From positions 2,314,001 through 2,378,000 of the forward strand of contig NZ_CP050022.2 of the NCBI RefSeq assembly GCF_011602485.2: DNA of 64,000 nucleotides, read 5' to 3'. Positions within the stretch are counted from its first letter, which is position 1. Each line of letters starts with the position of its first letter. Source of the stretch: Bradyrhizobium sp. 1(2017). Lineage in GTDB: Bacteria > Pseudomonadota > Alphaproteobacteria > Rhizobiales > Xanthobacteraceae. This document shows positions 8,751 through 18,777 of this stretch, piece after piece. The notes beneath the pieces were generated by a model. That model saw only the letters and a list, made by a program, of their open reading frames with translations. It was not told the origin of the DNA and did not search any database. The translations under genes were made by a program, and so were the position numbers.

Positions 8751-10679
8751 TCAGGCCAGCTTGACCGTCTCGGCTTTGACGTCCTTGCCGAGCGCCTCGA
8801 ACACCTTGGCGACGATGCCCTTGGCGTCGAGACCGGCACGGCCGTACATCGCGGCCGGCGTGTCGTGGTCCTGGAACACGTCGGGCAGCACCATCGAGCG
8901 GAACTTGACCATGCCCGTGTCGAGCACGCCCTGATCGGTCAGGTACTGCGCGACGTGGGAGCCGAAGCCGCCGACCGAGCCTTCCTCGATCGTGATCAGG
9001 ATCTCGTGGTCGCGGGCGAGCTTGAGCACCAGCTCGGTATCCAGCGGCTTCATGAAGCGCGCATCCGCGATCGTGGTCGAGAGGCCGTGGGCTGCGAGCT
9101 CGTCGGCCGCCTTCTCGCATTCGGCCAGACGCGTGCCGAAGGAGAGCAGGGCGATCTTGCTGCCCTGGCGGATCACGCGGCCCTTGCCGATCTCGAGCGG
9201 AATGCCGACCTCGGGCATCTCGATGCCGCGGCCTTCGCCGCGCGGATAGCGCAGCGAGCTCGGACGGTCGTCGATGGCGACCTGGGTCGCCACCATGTGC
9301 ACGAGCTCGGCTTCGTCGGCCGCCGCCATGATCACCATGTTCGGCAGACAGCCGAGATAGGCGTTGTCGAACGAGCCGGCATGCGTCGCGCCGTCGGCGC
9401 CGACGAGGCCGGCGCGGTCGATGGCGAAACGCACGGGCAGGTTCTGGATCGCGACGTCATGCACGATCTGGTCGTAGCCGCGCTGCAGGAAGGTCGAGTA
9501 GATCGCGCAGAACGGCTTGTAGCCTTCGCTGGCGAGACCGGCGGCGAACGTCACCGCGTGCTGCTCGGCGATGCCGACGTCGAAGGTGCGGTCGGGGAAC
9601 GCCTTGTTGAAGATGTCGACGCCGGTGCCCGACGGCATCGCCGCGGTGATGGCGACGATCTTGTCGTCCTTCTGCGCTTCCTTGACGAGGCTCTGGCCGA
9701 ACACGTTCTGATAGGCCGGCGCGTTCGGCTTGGCCTTGGCCTGGGTGCCGGTCGCGACGTCGAACTTGACGACGGCATGGTACTTGTCGGCGGACGCTTC
9801 CGCAGGCCCGTAGCCCTTGCCCTTCTGCGTCACGACGTGAACCAGGATCGGGCCGGTCTCCATGTCGCGCACGTTCTTGAGCACGGGCAGGAGATGGTCG
9901 AGATTGTGGCCGTCGATCGGGCCGACATAGTAGAAGCCGAGCTCCTCGAACAGCGTGCCGCCGTCCATCATGAAGCCGCGGGAATATTCCTCGACGCGGT
10001 TGGCGCGGTTGGCGATGATCTTGGGCAGGCGCTTGTTGATCTGCTTGGCCGCATCGCGCAGCGTGCGATAGGTCTTGCCGGAGTAGAGGCGCGACAGATA
10101 GGCGCTCATGGCCCCGACCGGCGGCGCGATCGACATGTCGTTGTCGTTGAGGATGACGATCAGGCGCGAGTTCATCGCACCGGCATTGTTCATGGCCTCA
10201 TAGGCCATGCCCGCCGACATCGCGCCGTCACCGATCACCGCGATAACGTTGTTCTTGCCGCCGGAGAGGTCGCGTGCGACCGCCATGCCGAGGCCGGCGG
10301 AGATCGAGGTCGAGGAATGCGCAGCGCCGAACGGATCGTAATCGCTCTCGCTGCGCTTGGTGAAGCCGGACAGGCCGCCGCCGGTGCGCAGGGTGCGGAT
10401 GCGGTCGCGCCGGCCGGTGAGGATCTTGTGCGGATAGGCCTGATGGCCGACGTCCCAGATCAGCCGGTCGCGCGGCGTGTCGAAGACATAATGGATCGCG
10501 GTGGTGAGCTCGACCACGCCGAGACCCGCGCCGAAGTGACCGCCGGTGACCGAAACGGCATCGATGGTCTCCTGCCGCAGCTCGTCGGCAACCTGACGAA
10601 CCTGCTCGATCTTGAGCTTGCGCAGGTCTTCCGGCGTCCGGATGGTGTCGAGAAGCGGCGTTTTACTGTATGCGTTCAC
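8751..10679 (-). CDS. dxs: 1-deoxy-D-xylulose-5-phosphate synthase
   Basis: A 642-residue TPP enzyme that condenses pyruvate and glyceraldehyde 3-phosphate, the first step of the MEP isoprenoid pathway and a source of DXP for thiamine and pyridoxal. The TPP/Mg motif [18 protein letters not shown] lies near residue 150. [14 protein letters not shown] in the pyrimidine-binding domain holds the catalytic Glu. The transketolase C-terminal domain ends the protein. The GTG at 10679 ([10 protein letters not shown]) is preferred to a longer reading from 10736 because TTGGAAATC sits just upstream and family members begin at this point. The length equals the family norm. Confidence 0.95.
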   Translation of the reverse strand: MNAYSKTPLLDTIRTPEDLRKLKIEQVRQVADELRQETIDAVSVTGGHFGAGLGVVELTTAIHYVFDTPRDRLIWDVGHQAYPHKILTGRRDRIRTLRTGGGLSGFTKRSESDYDPFGAAHSSTSISAGLGMAVARDLSGGKNNVIAVIGDGAMSAGMAYEAMNNAGAMNSRLIVILNDNDMSIAPPVGAMSAYLSRLYSGKTYRTLRDAAKQINKRLPKIIANRANRVEEYSRGFMMDGGTLFEELGFYYVGPIDGHNLDHLLPVLKNVRDMETGPILVHVVTQKGKGYGPAEASADKYHAVVKFDVATGTQAKAKPNAPAYQNVFGQSLVKEAQKDDKIVAITAAMPSGTGVDIFNKAFPDRTFDVGIAEQHAVTFAAGLASEGYKPFCAIYSTFLQRGYDQIVHDVAIQNLPVRFAIDRAGLVGADGATHAGSFDNAYLGCLPNMVIMAAADEAELVHMVATQVAIDDRPSSLRYPRGEGRGIEMPEVGIPLEIGKGRVIRQGSKIALLSFGTRLAECEKAADELAAHGLSTTIADARFMKPLDTELVLKLARDHEILITIEEGSVGGFGSHVAQYLTDQGVLDTGMVKFRSMVLPDVFQDHDTPAAMYGRAGLDAKGIVAKVFEALGKDVKAETVKLA

Positions 10680-11286
10680 GGCGATTTCCAATTTGTCAGC
10701 GCCGGAAGGTCGTTCCGGTGCGCGATGGGTTTGCACAATTTCGGCGCAGCGCGAGTCCTCAAACCGTCGGAGCCACCTGCATGGGGCAAGGCCCCGTCTT
10801 CAAGCTTAGGTAAGCTTAAGTGCGCTCCGGTTCAGTCTCTGTGATCCCTGTCACTTAGATCGGCTTCGCCCGTCCCAGCCAATTCATCAGCAGTTTGAAG
10901 CCCTTGTCGTCGGTGATCTGTGCCCACGCAAGGCTTGCAAAAAGCCACACTCCGCGCAGCTTTACACCAAAGCTTGGGCCAAAGCCAACCCGCCGGGCCG
11001 ATTGGGGGTTATGCAGTGCAACCCGCGGGCCAGAGTGGTTAACTGCGGCCCGCTACGAGGGGTTCCCGGTCGGCGCGGTCTGTTGGCGGGCTTTTTCGCC
11101 AGAATCAGAACTTTTTTGTCCTCGGACGCCGTTTCCAGACCGGGGATCGAGCGTGTTCCCGATGGATGGAACCCGTAACGTCGCAGGGGATGTTGCCGTG
11201 CGATCATGAAAACGCGGCCGACTGTGACCCCCGTGCACTAGGGCTGGGATCAAGCGCGGTCAGATCCGGAGAGGGGAACCCTTGGC
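10680..11286. other. Intergenic stretch between xseB and dxs with a possible tiny ORF
   Basis: These 607 bases contain the dxs leader. No recognised gene is present. On the minus strand a GTG at 10950 opens 31 codons (ending 10855) that encode WAQITDDKGFKLLMNWLGRAKPI at the C-terminal end. The codons toward its 3' end look like real coding sequence, but there is no good ribosome site. It may be the tail of a decayed gene or a small membrane-associated peptide. The rest (10951-11286) holds nothing I can name beyond several GC-rich inverted repeats. Confidence 0.35.
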
Positions 11287-11538
11287 TTACTGAACGTCGA
11301 GCGGCGCCGCGCCGGTGGCCTGGCCGCTGGCGTCGGTGGTGATCTTGTCGACGCGCGCCTCGGCCTGGCGCAGCAGATCCTCGCAGCGGCGCTTCAAGGC
11401 CTCACCGCGCTCGTAGATCGTCACGGATTCCTCGAGCGGCACCTTGCCATCCTCGAGGCGCTTCACGATCGTCTCGAGTTCCTCGATCGCGCGCTCGAAA
11501 GTGAGCCTGGAGACGTCGACTTGAGTATTTTCGGCCAT
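11287..11538 (-). CDS. xseB: Exodeoxyribonuclease VII small subunit
   Basis: An 83-residue protein matching XseB, which binds in multiple copies to XseA to form exonuclease VII, a single-strand-specific DNase used in mismatch repair and DNA processing. The diagnostic segment FERAIEELETIVKRLEDGKVPLEES, followed by YERGEALKRRCEDLLRQAEARV, forms the two antiparallel helices of the family. The ATG at 11538 (MAENTQVDV) is chosen because the family begins about 10 residues before the first helix. It lies 74 bases downstream of the histone-deacetylase-like gene on the same strand and upstream of dxs, a common arrangement in rhizobia. XseA is not in the window. Confidence 0.93.
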   Translation of the reverse strand: MAENTQVDVSRLTFERAIEELETIVKRLEDGKVPLEESVTIYERGEALKRRCEDLLRQAEARVDKITTDASGQATGAAPLDVQ

Positions 11539-11612
11539 ATCCGTTTCCGATTGCCCGATTCGATTGCCCCGCACTGAAGGCGGGTTTTGCGGGCTTAATG
11601 TGGCGGGCGTCG

Positions 11613-12542
11613 TCAGGCGCCCATCAGGGCGCCGACATGCGCCGTAACAGATTCTTTCAATCCTTGCAGGTCATAGCCGCCCTCGAGCACCGAAACCACC
11701 CGCCCTCCGGCGCTCTTGTCGGCGAGGTCCATCAGCTTGCGCGTCACCCACGCATAGTCTTCCGCGCGCAAATTCAGCGAGGCCAGCGGGTCGCGGTAAT
11801 GTGCATCGAAGCCGGCCGAGATGATGAGCAGCTCGGGGCTGAATTTTTCCAGCTGCGGCAGGATCAGATTGTCGAACGCGCTGCGAAATTCCGGTCCGCC
11901 GTCCTCGGAGGCGAGCGGCGCGTTGACGATGGTGTCGTGGTCGCCGCGCTCGCTCTTGGCGCCGGTGCCCGGAAACAGCGGCATCTGGTGCGTCGAACAG
12001 TACATCACGGTCGGATCCGACCAGAAGATGTCCTGCGTGCCGTTGCCGTGATGCACGTCGAAATCGACGATGGCCGCGCGCTTGATGCCGTATTTGCGCT
12101 GGGCGTGGCGCGCGGCGATCGCGACATTGTCGAAGAAGCAGAAGCCCATCGGCTTGCCGATCTCGGCGTGATGTCCGGGCGGTCGCACGGCGACGAAGGC
12201 GTTGCGATGCTCGCCGGCCATCACCGCTTCGGTGGCCGCGACCGCGCCGCCGACGCCGCGCATCACCGCTTCCCAGGTGCCCGGCGACATCGAGGTGTCG
12301 CCGTCGATATAGACCTGGCCGCTGGTCGGCGCGATGTGGCGCAGCTCGGTGACGTAATGCTCGTTGTGGCACAGCGTGACGAGATCGAGATCGCCCTCCG
12401 GCGCCTGGTCGCGCACCAGAAACTGGAAACGCTCGTGCGACAGCGCTTCCTCCACCGCGCGCAGGCGATCCGGCCTTTCAGGATGTCCCGGCGGCGTGAC
12501 GTGGTCGAGGCAGGCCTTGTGGGAGAGAAGAAGCGTGCTCAT
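11613..12542 (-). CDS. Histone deacetylase / acetylpolyamine amidohydrolase family protein
   Basis: A 309-residue zinc hydrolase of the HDAC fold. [15 protein letters not shown] is the N-terminal signature. [21 protein letters not shown] holds the paired active-site His residues. [16 protein letters not shown] supplies Asp and His zinc ligands, and later [17 protein letters not shown] supplies the second Asp. Bacterial members remove acetyl groups from acetylpolyamines, acetoin-related substrates or proteins. The ATG at 12542 gives the standard start MSTLLLSH. The upstream reading to 12641 lacks homology. It precedes xseB on the same strand. The substrate is unknown. Confidence 0.88.
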   Translation of the reverse strand: MSTLLLSHKACLDHVTPPGHPERPDRLRAVEEALSHERFQFLVRDQAPEGDLDLVTLCHNEHYVTELRHIAPTSGQVYIDGDTSMSPGTWEAVMRGVGGAVAATEAVMAGEHRNAFVAVRPPGHHAEIGKPMGFCFFDNVAIAARHAQRKYGIKRAAIVDFDVHHGNGTQDIFWSDPTVMYCSTHQMPLFPGTGAKSERGDHDTIVNAPLASEDGGPEFRSAFDNLILPQLEKFSPELLIISAGFDAHYRDPLASLNLRAEDYAWVTRKLMDLADKSAGGRVVSVLEGGYDLQGLKESVTAHVGALMGA

Positions 12543-12674
12543 CAGGTCAGCCTCGCAAAAACGGCGCTTGACGTCGCTTGGCGCATTCGGCGCCAAAACG
12601 CAATGCAAAACCCAATCTAGGCATTTGAGCGGCAATGGCAAAGGGTCGGCCCGCGCCGGCCCGTTTGATCCGGA

Positions 12675-14333
12675 TCAATTCATCCGCAGGATACGGGTGG
12701 GTGGCAGCGGACCGATCGGCCCGTGCGCCCGGAAGAACGCGAACAGCGCGTCCGCATCGTAGCCGCCGTATTGCGGCGCCGTGCCCTGCTTGGCGACGGT
12801 AAAACCATCGCCACCGACGGCGAGGTAATCGTTGAGGGTGACGCGGTAGGCGCTTCCGGCTTCGACCGGCCTGCCGTTGAGTGTCATCTTATCGAGGCTC
12901 ACGCGCTCGCCGGATGGCTTCGCCGCATCCCAGGCATAGCTGAATCCGTTCGACACCTGGAGGATCCGCGGTCGCTTCGGGTCCAGCCATTGCTGTTCCA
13001 GCATGTCCTTGAGCTGGCTGCCCGTCAGCGTCAGGGTGACGAGGCGGTTGCGGAACGGCTGGCTCGCGAAGACGTCACCGAATGTGATCGTGCCGTTCTC
13101 CTTCGGCACGATATCGGTGCGGATGCCCCCGGGATTGGTGAGCGCGAGGACGGCGGCGCCGTCCTTGGCGTCGCGGGTTGCGAACAGTTGCGCATCGGCG
13201 ATGACGTCGCCGAGCGCGCTTTCGCCGGCCTCGTTCGGACTGCGCGACAGCGTCTGCGTCACCGATCCGGCCGGGCGATTTGCGATCGGCGCCGACAGCC
13301 TGTCATAGGCCTCCATCAGCGCGGTCTGCTCGGGGTCCTTCGCCAGCGACGCATTGGCGACGATGACGTTCTCGGCTCTGGCTGCGACGATGTCGCGGCT
13401 CGCCGGGTCGAGCTTGAGGTCGATCGCGGTGACAAGCGTGCCGTATTTGTCGCCGCTGGTAACGAGCCGTCCGTCGATGTCGCAGACATAGGCGCGATGA
13501 GTATGGCCGCTGACGACGACGTCGACGGCGCGGTCGAATTTTTTGACGATATCGACGATGGGCCCGGTAATGGCGGGGCATTCATTGTAATCGCCCGAGG
13601 GCTCACCGCCCTGGTGGATCAGCACCACGATCGCCTCGACGCCGCGCGCCCTCAGCTGCGGCACCAGCGCATTGACCGTCTCGGCCTCGTCGCGGAATTC
13701 GAGGCCGGCAATGCCTGCCGGAGAGACGATGCCCGCGGTTTCCTTCAAGGTCAGTCCGATGAAGGCGACAGGGATACCCTCGAACTCCCTGATCTCGTAA
13801 GGCGGCAGCACGCTCTTGCCCGTCGCGGTCTCGATGGTGGATGCGGCGAGATAGCTGAACTTGGCTCCCGTGAAGGGATGCGGTCCCTGACAGCCGTCGA
13901 GCGGATGGCAGCCGCCGTTCTGCATCCGCAGCAGCTCGGTCTTGCCTTCGTCGAATTCGTGATTGCCGACCGAGCTGATTGCAAGGCCCATCATCGAGAG
14001 CGACTCGATCGAAGGCTCGTCGTGAAACATCGCCGACAAAAACGGGCTCGCGCCGATCAGGTCGCCGGCGGCAACGAAGATCGTGTTCTTGTGTCCTTCG
14101 CGCAGCTGCTTGACCAGCGTCGCCATGTATTCGGCGCCGCCGGCGGCGACCATGACTTTCTTGGCCTTGTCCTCGGGATCTCCGATGCGGATGCCGCCTG
14201 GCGGCGGCCGCAGATTGCCGTGGAAATCGTTGATCGCGAGGATGCGCAGCTCGACCGGCGCGGCGGTCTGGGCCGAGGCGGGGAGGGTGGCGAGCGCAAT
14301 GGCGAAGGCGGTGAGGCGGAGGAGATGTCGCAT
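12675..14333 (-). CDS. Periplasmic 5'-nucleotidase / bifunctional metallophosphatase
   Basis: A 552-residue exported phosphoesterase of the UshA/5'-nucleotidase family. The signal peptide ends at ASAQ near residue 22. The calcineurin-like metal-binding domain has INDFHGN (DxH), AAGDLIGASPF (GD), GNHEFDEG (GNHE) and VSGHTH. The C-terminal nucleotide-binding domain (5_nucleotid_C) begins after ~residue 350 and includes TNPGGIRTDI and the GDGFTV segment near the end. These enzymes release nucleosides and phosphate from extracellular nucleotides. It is a single gene followed by ~130 bases before the histone-deacetylase-like gene. Confidence 0.9.
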   Translation of the reverse strand: MRHLLRLTAFAIALATLPASAQTAAPVELRILAINDFHGNLRPPPGGIRIGDPEDKAKKVMVAAGGAEYMATLVKQLREGHKNTIFVAAGDLIGASPFLSAMFHDEPSIESLSMMGLAISSVGNHEFDEGKTELLRMQNGGCHPLDGCQGPHPFTGAKFSYLAASTIETATGKSVLPPYEIREFEGIPVAFIGLTLKETAGIVSPAGIAGLEFRDEAETVNALVPQLRARGVEAIVVLIHQGGEPSGDYNECPAITGPIVDIVKKFDRAVDVVVSGHTHRAYVCDIDGRLVTSGDKYGTLVTAIDLKLDPASRDIVAARAENVIVANASLAKDPEQTALMEAYDRLSAPIANRPAGSVTQTLSRSPNEAGESALGDVIADAQLFATRDAKDGAAVLALTNPGGIRTDIVPKENGTITFGDVFASQPFRNRLVTLTLTGSQLKDMLEQQWLDPKRPRILQVSNGFSYAWDAAKPSGERVSLDKMTLNGRPVEAGSAYRVTLNDYLAVGGDGFTVAKQGTAPQYGGYDADALFAFFRAHGPIGPLPPTRILRMN

Positions 14334-14400
14334 GCAACCAGACTAGACGCACCGCGCGAAGATTTCACGAAGCATTGTCGTGATCACGCCCCGCTTTCTT

Positions 14401-14539
14401 CCGTCTCCCCTTGTGGGGTGGCATAGGCGGTCTGCGGCTGCCGTTTTTGAGAGCGCCGAAGCGAAGCTTCGGCTATGGCGCCGGATGAGGGTTGTCTCCG
14501 CGAGGTTAGATGTGTGCCGCAAGGGGAGAGGGGAAGGGC
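14401..14539. repeat. Palindrome-rich intergenic repeat
   Basis: A ~140-base block between the 5'-nucleotidase and an enoyl-CoA hydratase gene. It begins CTCCCCTTGTGGGG and ends CCGCAAGGGGAGAGGGGAAG, so its ends are inverted copies of one another, and it holds an internal CGAAGCGAAGCTTCGG-type stem. It resembles, with changes, the element at 8552-8728 and probably belongs to the same family of extragenic repeats. Confidence 0.55.
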
Positions 14540-14543
14540 GCCC

Positions 14544-15302
14544 CTATCCCTTCTTCCGGTTCGCAAACGCATTGAACGCCGCGACCGCCTCGTCGGACTT
14601 CAGCCGGTCGCCGAACAGATGGCCTTCCTGGTCGATGCGGCGGGTGAGGTCCTCGGGCGGGGCGCGCAGCAATTTGCGCGAGGTCGCAACGGCCTCTGCC
14701 GGTAGCCGGCAGATCTCGCGCGCCACCTTGCGTGCCTCGACCTCGGTGTGTCCCGGTGAGACCACGGTGTTGACGAATCCCGCGGCATGCGCCTCCGCGG
14801 CGGTGAAGGTCCGTCCCATCACCAGCATCGCGAAGGCGCGCTGATAGCCCATCGTGTTCGGCATCAAGAGACTGGCGCCGCCGACCGGGACGAGCCCGAG
14901 ATGGATATAGGGTGCGGAGAAGGTTGCCGCGTTGGAGGCAAGCACATAGTCGCAGTGGAACAGCATCACGGTGCCCATGCCGATCGAGGCGCCGTCCACC
15001 GCTGCGATGACTGGCTTGGCGTTGAGGGCCAGCGAATAGAGGAATTTTGTACCCTCCGACAGCGTCGCGGGGCGGGAAGTGTCGGCGTGCATGAAATCGT
15101 CGATGTCGTCGCCGGCGGTGAACACGCCGGAGCCGCCGGTGATGATCATGCAGCGGATATCGGGGTTGTTCTGCGCGGTATCGATCGCGCGGCTCATCTC
15201 CCGATACATGTCCTGCGTGATCGCATTCTTCTTGCTCGGACGACGCAGTGTGATCACGCGTGTTCCACGCTCTTCGGTGACGACGATGTTGCCGTTCGGC
15301 AT
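14544..15302 (-). CDS. Enoyl-CoA hydratase/isomerase family protein (isomerase-like site)
   Basis: A 252-residue crotonase-fold protein. RPSKKNAITQDMYREM is the CoA-binding segment, GVFTAGDDIDDF the first oxyanion loop and DGASIGMGTVMLFHCD the Gly-rich second loop. Where hydratases carry a Glu, this protein reads FSAPYIHLGLVPVGG. That resembles enoyl-CoA isomerases (PECI type) rather than hydratases, so a delta3,delta2-enoyl-CoA isomerase is a reasonable reading. It is a single minus-strand gene. The substrate is not known. Confidence 0.82.
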   Translation of the reverse strand: MPNGNIVVTEERGTRVITLRRPSKKNAITQDMYREMSRAIDTAQNNPDIRCMIITGGSGVFTAGDDIDDFMHADTSRPATLSEGTKFLYSLALNAKPVIAAVDGASIGMGTVMLFHCDYVLASNAATFSAPYIHLGLVPVGGASLLMPNTMGYQRAFAMLVMGRTFTAAEAHAAGFVNTVVSPGHTEVEARKVAREICRLPAEAVATSRKLLRAPPEDLTRRIDQEGHLFGDRLKSDEAVAAFNAFANRKKG

Positions 15303-15546
15303 GCGAGCCCCCTGCGATCGCCGCGGCGCTTGCCTCTGGCGTGTCTCACGAAGCGTCAGCCTACATCATCTTGCAGGTGTGCCAATGCACGGACGCGCGC
15401 TTTTCGACGCAATTCCGTGACATGGCCCGACGGCGCCGGCCGCATCGCGCGTCAGCCGCGTTGCGCATTGCAACAAATGGCTACAATGTTTCATTTGAAA
15501 AACCGGGGGTTGTAGGGCACGATCGCACTGTTGCACTGTTTCTTTG

Positions 15547-16803
15547 ATGATTGCTCCATCGATGATTGCCGCATCGCGTGTTGACGAATCCTCGCTGCAC
15601 TATCGCGGCTGGCGCGTGGTGCTGGCCTGCTTCCTGATGGCCTTCTTCATGTTCGGCTTCGGCCTCTACGGCCAGGGCGTCTATCTGGCGGAGCTTCAGC
15701 GCGCCCACGGCTGGCCGGGTACGCTGGTCTCCACGGCCAGCACCTTCTCGTTCCTCCTGACCTCCGTGCTCGTCATCTTCACCGACGAGCTGCTCGCCCG
15801 CATCGGGCTGCGTGCGCTGATCCTGTGCGGCCTGTCGGCGCTCGGCGCCTCGACCGTGCTGCTGGCGTTGATGCAGACGCCGTGGCAGCTCTATCTCGCC
15901 TATGCGCTGATGTCGGTCGGCTGGACCGGCATGGGCACCGTGGTGATCGCAACCCTATTGAACGCCTGGTTCGAGCAGCGCCGTGGTCTGGCACTCAGCC
16001 TCGCCTTCAACGGTGCGACCTGCGGCGGCATCATCCTCGTTCCCCTGCTGCTGTCGCTGACCGGCAGCATCGGCTTCCGCGCTGCGATGCTGGCGGCCAC
16101 GCTCGCGATGATGGTGCTGGTGCTGCCGGCGGTCGTGACGTTCGTCGGCTGGCCCGTCGGGATGCCGCTTGCATCGGGCGAACGTCAGACCGGTGACGGC
16201 ACGGCCGCGCCGCTTCACTCGCGCAAGGCGCTGCTCGCCAATGCGGCATTCTGGACCATGGTGCTGCCGATCGCGATCGCACTGCTGGCGCAGATGGGCT
16301 TCATCATTCACCAAGTGGCGTTCCTCGAACCGTTGATCGGGCGCGCCAGTGCCGGGCTTGCCGTGACCATCATGGCGGCGATGGCGATCGTCGGCCGCCT
16401 GTCGCTCGGCCTGTTCGTCGACCGGCTCGATCCGCGGCTCGCCTGCGCGGCGTCGATGACGAGCCAGGCCGCCGCGCTCTTCGTGGCCCTCCAAAGCACG
16501 AGCCCGATCGTGCTGCTGGCCTGCTGCGCCGTCTACGGCTTCTCGATCGGCAACATGATCACGTTCCCGCCGCTGATCATCCAGCGCGAGATCGGCTCTA
16601 CCGCCTTCGCGGCCGCGATGGGCCTGGGCACCTCGATCAGCGGTATCGTCAGCGCCTTCGGTCCCGGCATCGTCGGCCTGGTGCGCAGCTTCACCGGCGA
16701 TTACACGATTGCGTTCGCGCTGTGTGTGGTGCTCGATCTCGTCGCGGCGGGCGTGGTGCTGTGGCGGCCGGGGAAAAGCGTAGCCCGAATCTCCACAAAC
16801 TAA
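15547..16803 (+). CDS. MFS transporter
   Basis: A 418-residue integral membrane protein with twelve predicted hydrophobic helices in two halves. The first helix (VVLACFLMAFFMFGFGLYGQG) follows a short cytoplasmic N-terminus. The loop after helix 2 carries DELLARIGLRALI, a degenerate MFS motif A, and its counterpart after helix 8 reads LGLFVDRLDPRLAC. The layout is like oxalate/formate antiporter or monocarboxylate-type MFS members. The ATG at 15547 is taken; 15562 is an alternative, and neither has a strong ribosome site. The region upstream is AT-rich for this DNA and may hold the promoter. Substrate unknown. Confidence 0.85.
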   Translation: MIAPSMIAASRVDESSLHYRGWRVVLACFLMAFFMFGFGLYGQGVYLAELQRAHGWPGTLVSTASTFSFLLTSVLVIFTDELLARIGLRALILCGLSALGASTVLLALMQTPWQLYLAYALMSVGWTGMGTVVIATLLNAWFEQRRGLALSLAFNGATCGGIILVPLLLSLTGSIGFRAAMLAATLAMMVLVLPAVVTFVGWPVGMPLASGERQTGDGTAAPLHSRKALLANAAFWTMVLPIAIALLAQMGFIIHQVAFLEPLIGRASAGLAVTIMAAMAIVGRLSLGLFVDRLDPRLACAASMTSQAAALFVALQSTSPIVLLACCAVYGFSIGNMITFPPLIIQREIGSTAFAAAMGLGTSISGIVSAFGPGIVGLVRSFTGDYTIAFALCVVLDLVAAGVVLWRPGKSVARISTN

Positions 16804-16832
16804 GGTGAAGGCTCGCTCAAAATACCTGGTAT

Positions 16833-16972
16833 CGTCCCGGCGGAGGCCGGGACCCATACCGCGTGATTCATCGATTGCGGCAAGGGCTCAATACCGCGGA
16901 AAGTCCGCTCAATTCCAGTCTTCGCCAAACGCCCGGTTGTGTTTATGGGTCCCGGCCTTCGCCGGGACGACA
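16833..16972. repeat. REP pair flanking a 140-bp intergenic element
   Basis: Two inverted copies of one palindrome bound this element. The left copy begins CGTCCCGGCGGAGGCCGGGA and continues CCCATA. The right copy at 16945-16972 is its reverse complement with one or two changes (TATGGGTCCCGGCCTTCGCC...). Each copy is itself a hairpin with a GTCCCGGC/GCCGGGAC stem. This is the classic extragenic palindromic repeat of Bradyrhizobium and Rhodopseudomonas. It lies between the convergent MFS and acyl-CoA dehydrogenase genes, where it could act as a bidirectional transcript end. Confidence 0.75.
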
Positions 16973-16998
16973 CCGGTTATGTGGCAGGCGGTGGGCTG

Positions 16999-18777
16999 TT
17001 ACCCCAGCAACACCGCGTCCGCCGCCGCGACCGACTCCGCGCTCTCGGTCACCGTGCGCTCGAGCGAGGGCGCCTGTACCGTGATGTTCTCGGCGAAGAA
17101 GCGCGCGAGCGAGACGTAGCGCGCGGCATCCGCAGCGCCGTCGGCCTTGGCGGCAAGGGCCTCGGAGGCCAGCATGCAGCCGCCGAGCGTGGCGCCGAAT
17201 TGCTGCAGATACGGCGTCGCACCCGCGAGCGCCTCGTTGGGTGCGGATGCAACACGCTCCAGGAGCCATTTGCTGGTGCGCGTCAACGCCTCCAGCGCCT
17301 CGCGCAGCTTGGTGCCCGTGGTGCCGAAGGCGGGATCGTTGGAGGCCTCGACCTGTTTGACGGTGGCGGAGAGCTCGTCGAGCAGCGCCCACACCGAGGC
17401 GCCGCCGTTCGCCGCGAGCTTGCGCGTGACGAGGTCGATCGCCTGGATGCCATTGGTGCCTTCGTAGATCGCCGTGATGCGGGCATCGCGATAATGCTGC
17501 GCCGCGCCGGTCTCCTCGATGAAGCCCATGCCGCCATGCACCTGCACGCCGAGATAGGCGACCTCGTTGCCGATGTCGGTGGAATAGCCCTTGGCGAGCG
17601 GCGTCAGCAGCGCGGCGCGCGCGGCCGCGTCGGCCCGCACCTTGGCGTCCTTGGCGCGGGTGGAGACGTCGATCGCGACCGCGGTCGCATAGCAGATGGT
17701 GCGCGCCGCCGCGGTCTGCGCCCGCATCCGCATCAGCATGCGCTTGACGTCGGGGTGCACGAAGATCGCATCCGAGCCGTCGCCCTTGTTGCCGACGGCG
17801 CGGCCCTGCTTGCGCTCCTGCGCATAGGACAGTGCCTGCTGATAGGCGCGATCGGCGACGCCGACGCCTTCGAGGCCGACGCTAAGGCGGGCCTGGTTCA
17901 TCATCGTGAACATGCAGCGCATGCCCTGGTTCTCTTCGCCGACCAGGAAGCCGATGGCGCCGCCATGATCGCCCATGGTCATGGTGCAGGTCGGCGAGGC
18001 ATGCATGCCGAGCTTGTGCTCGACGCCGCTTGCATGGATGTCGTTGCGCTGCCCCAGCGAGCCGTCCGCATTGACCATGAATTTCGGCACCAGGAACAGC
18101 GAGATCCCCTTGGTGCCGGCCGGCGCGTCGGGCAGGCGCGCCAGCACGAAATGCACGATGTTGTCGGTCATGTCGTGCTCGCCATAGGTGATGAAGATCT
18201 TGGTCCCCTTGATGCGATAGGTGCCGTCGGCCTGCTTCTCGGCACGGGTGCGCAGCGCGCCGACATCGGAGCCGGCCTGCGGCTCGGTCAGCTGCATCGT
18301 GCCGGTCCATTCGCCGGAGACGAGCTTCTCGAGATAGATTGTCTTCAGCTCGTCGCTGCCATGCGCCTCCAGCGCCTCGATCGCGGAGGCGGTCAGCAAC
18401 GGGCAGAGACCGAAGGCGAGGTTGGCGGCGCTCCAGATCTCGGTGCAGGCGGCGTTGATCGCGAGCGGCAGGCCCTGGCCGCCGAAACCTTCCGGACCCG
18501 AGACGGCGTTCCAGCCGCCTTCGGTCCAGCGCTTATAGGCGTCCGGCCAGCCCGGCGCGGTCGTGACCTTGCCGTCCTCGAGCTTGATGCCGTGCTCGTC
18601 GCCGATCTTGTTGAGCGGCGCCAGCACGTCGGATGCGAACTTGCCGGCTTCCTCCAGCACGGCCGCGACGATATCGCCGTCGAAATCGCCGTAATGGCCG
18701 GCCGTCACGGCAGCCTTCAGGCCCGCGCCATGGTTGAGCGACAGCAGCATGTCAGAAATCGGCGCGCGGTAGGTCAT
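16999..18777 (-). CDS. Acyl-CoA dehydrogenase (long, ~590-residue type)
   Basis: A 592-residue FAD enzyme oxidising an acyl-CoA to the 2-enoyl-CoA. It belongs to the longer class with an additional C-terminal domain after residue ~460. GTMQLTEPQAGSDVGALRT binds flavin and substrate. KIFITYGEHD and the LPDAPAGTKGISLFLVP segment are typical. IYEGTNGIQAIDL contains the Glu that serves as catalytic base. It stands alone, so electron transfer flavoprotein must come from elsewhere. The substrate chain length cannot be told from sequence. Confidence 0.9.
   Translation of the reverse strand: MTYRAPISDMLLSLNHGAGLKAAVTAGHYGDFDGDIVAAVLEEAGKFASDVLAPLNKIGDEHGIKLEDGKVTTAPGWPDAYKRWTEGGWNAVSGPEGFGGQGLPLAINAACTEIWSAANLAFGLCPLLTASAIEALEAHGSDELKTIYLEKLVSGEWTGTMQLTEPQAGSDVGALRTRAEKQADGTYRIKGTKIFITYGEHDMTDNIVHFVLARLPDAPAGTKGISLFLVPKFMVNADGSLGQRNDIHASGVEHKLGMHASPTCTMTMGDHGGAIGFLVGEENQGMRCMFTMMNQARLSVGLEGVGVADRAYQQALSYAQERKQGRAVGNKGDGSDAIFVHPDVKRMLMRMRAQTAAARTICYATAVAIDVSTRAKDAKVRADAAARAALLTPLAKGYSTDIGNEVAYLGVQVHGGMGFIEETGAAQHYRDARITAIYEGTNGIQAIDLVTRKLAANGGASVWALLDELSATVKQVEASNDPAFGTTGTKLREALEALTRTSKWLLERVASAPNEALAGATPYLQQFGATLGGCMLASEALAAKADGAADAARYVSLARFFAENITVQAPSLERTVTESAESVAAADAVLLG

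Noticed and set aside
8865..10844. A 659-codon plus-strand open frame opposite dxs
   Set aside because: It mirrors dxs on the other strand; its product is Arg/Ala/Asp-rich without motifs. Long antisense frames are common in GC-rich DNA.
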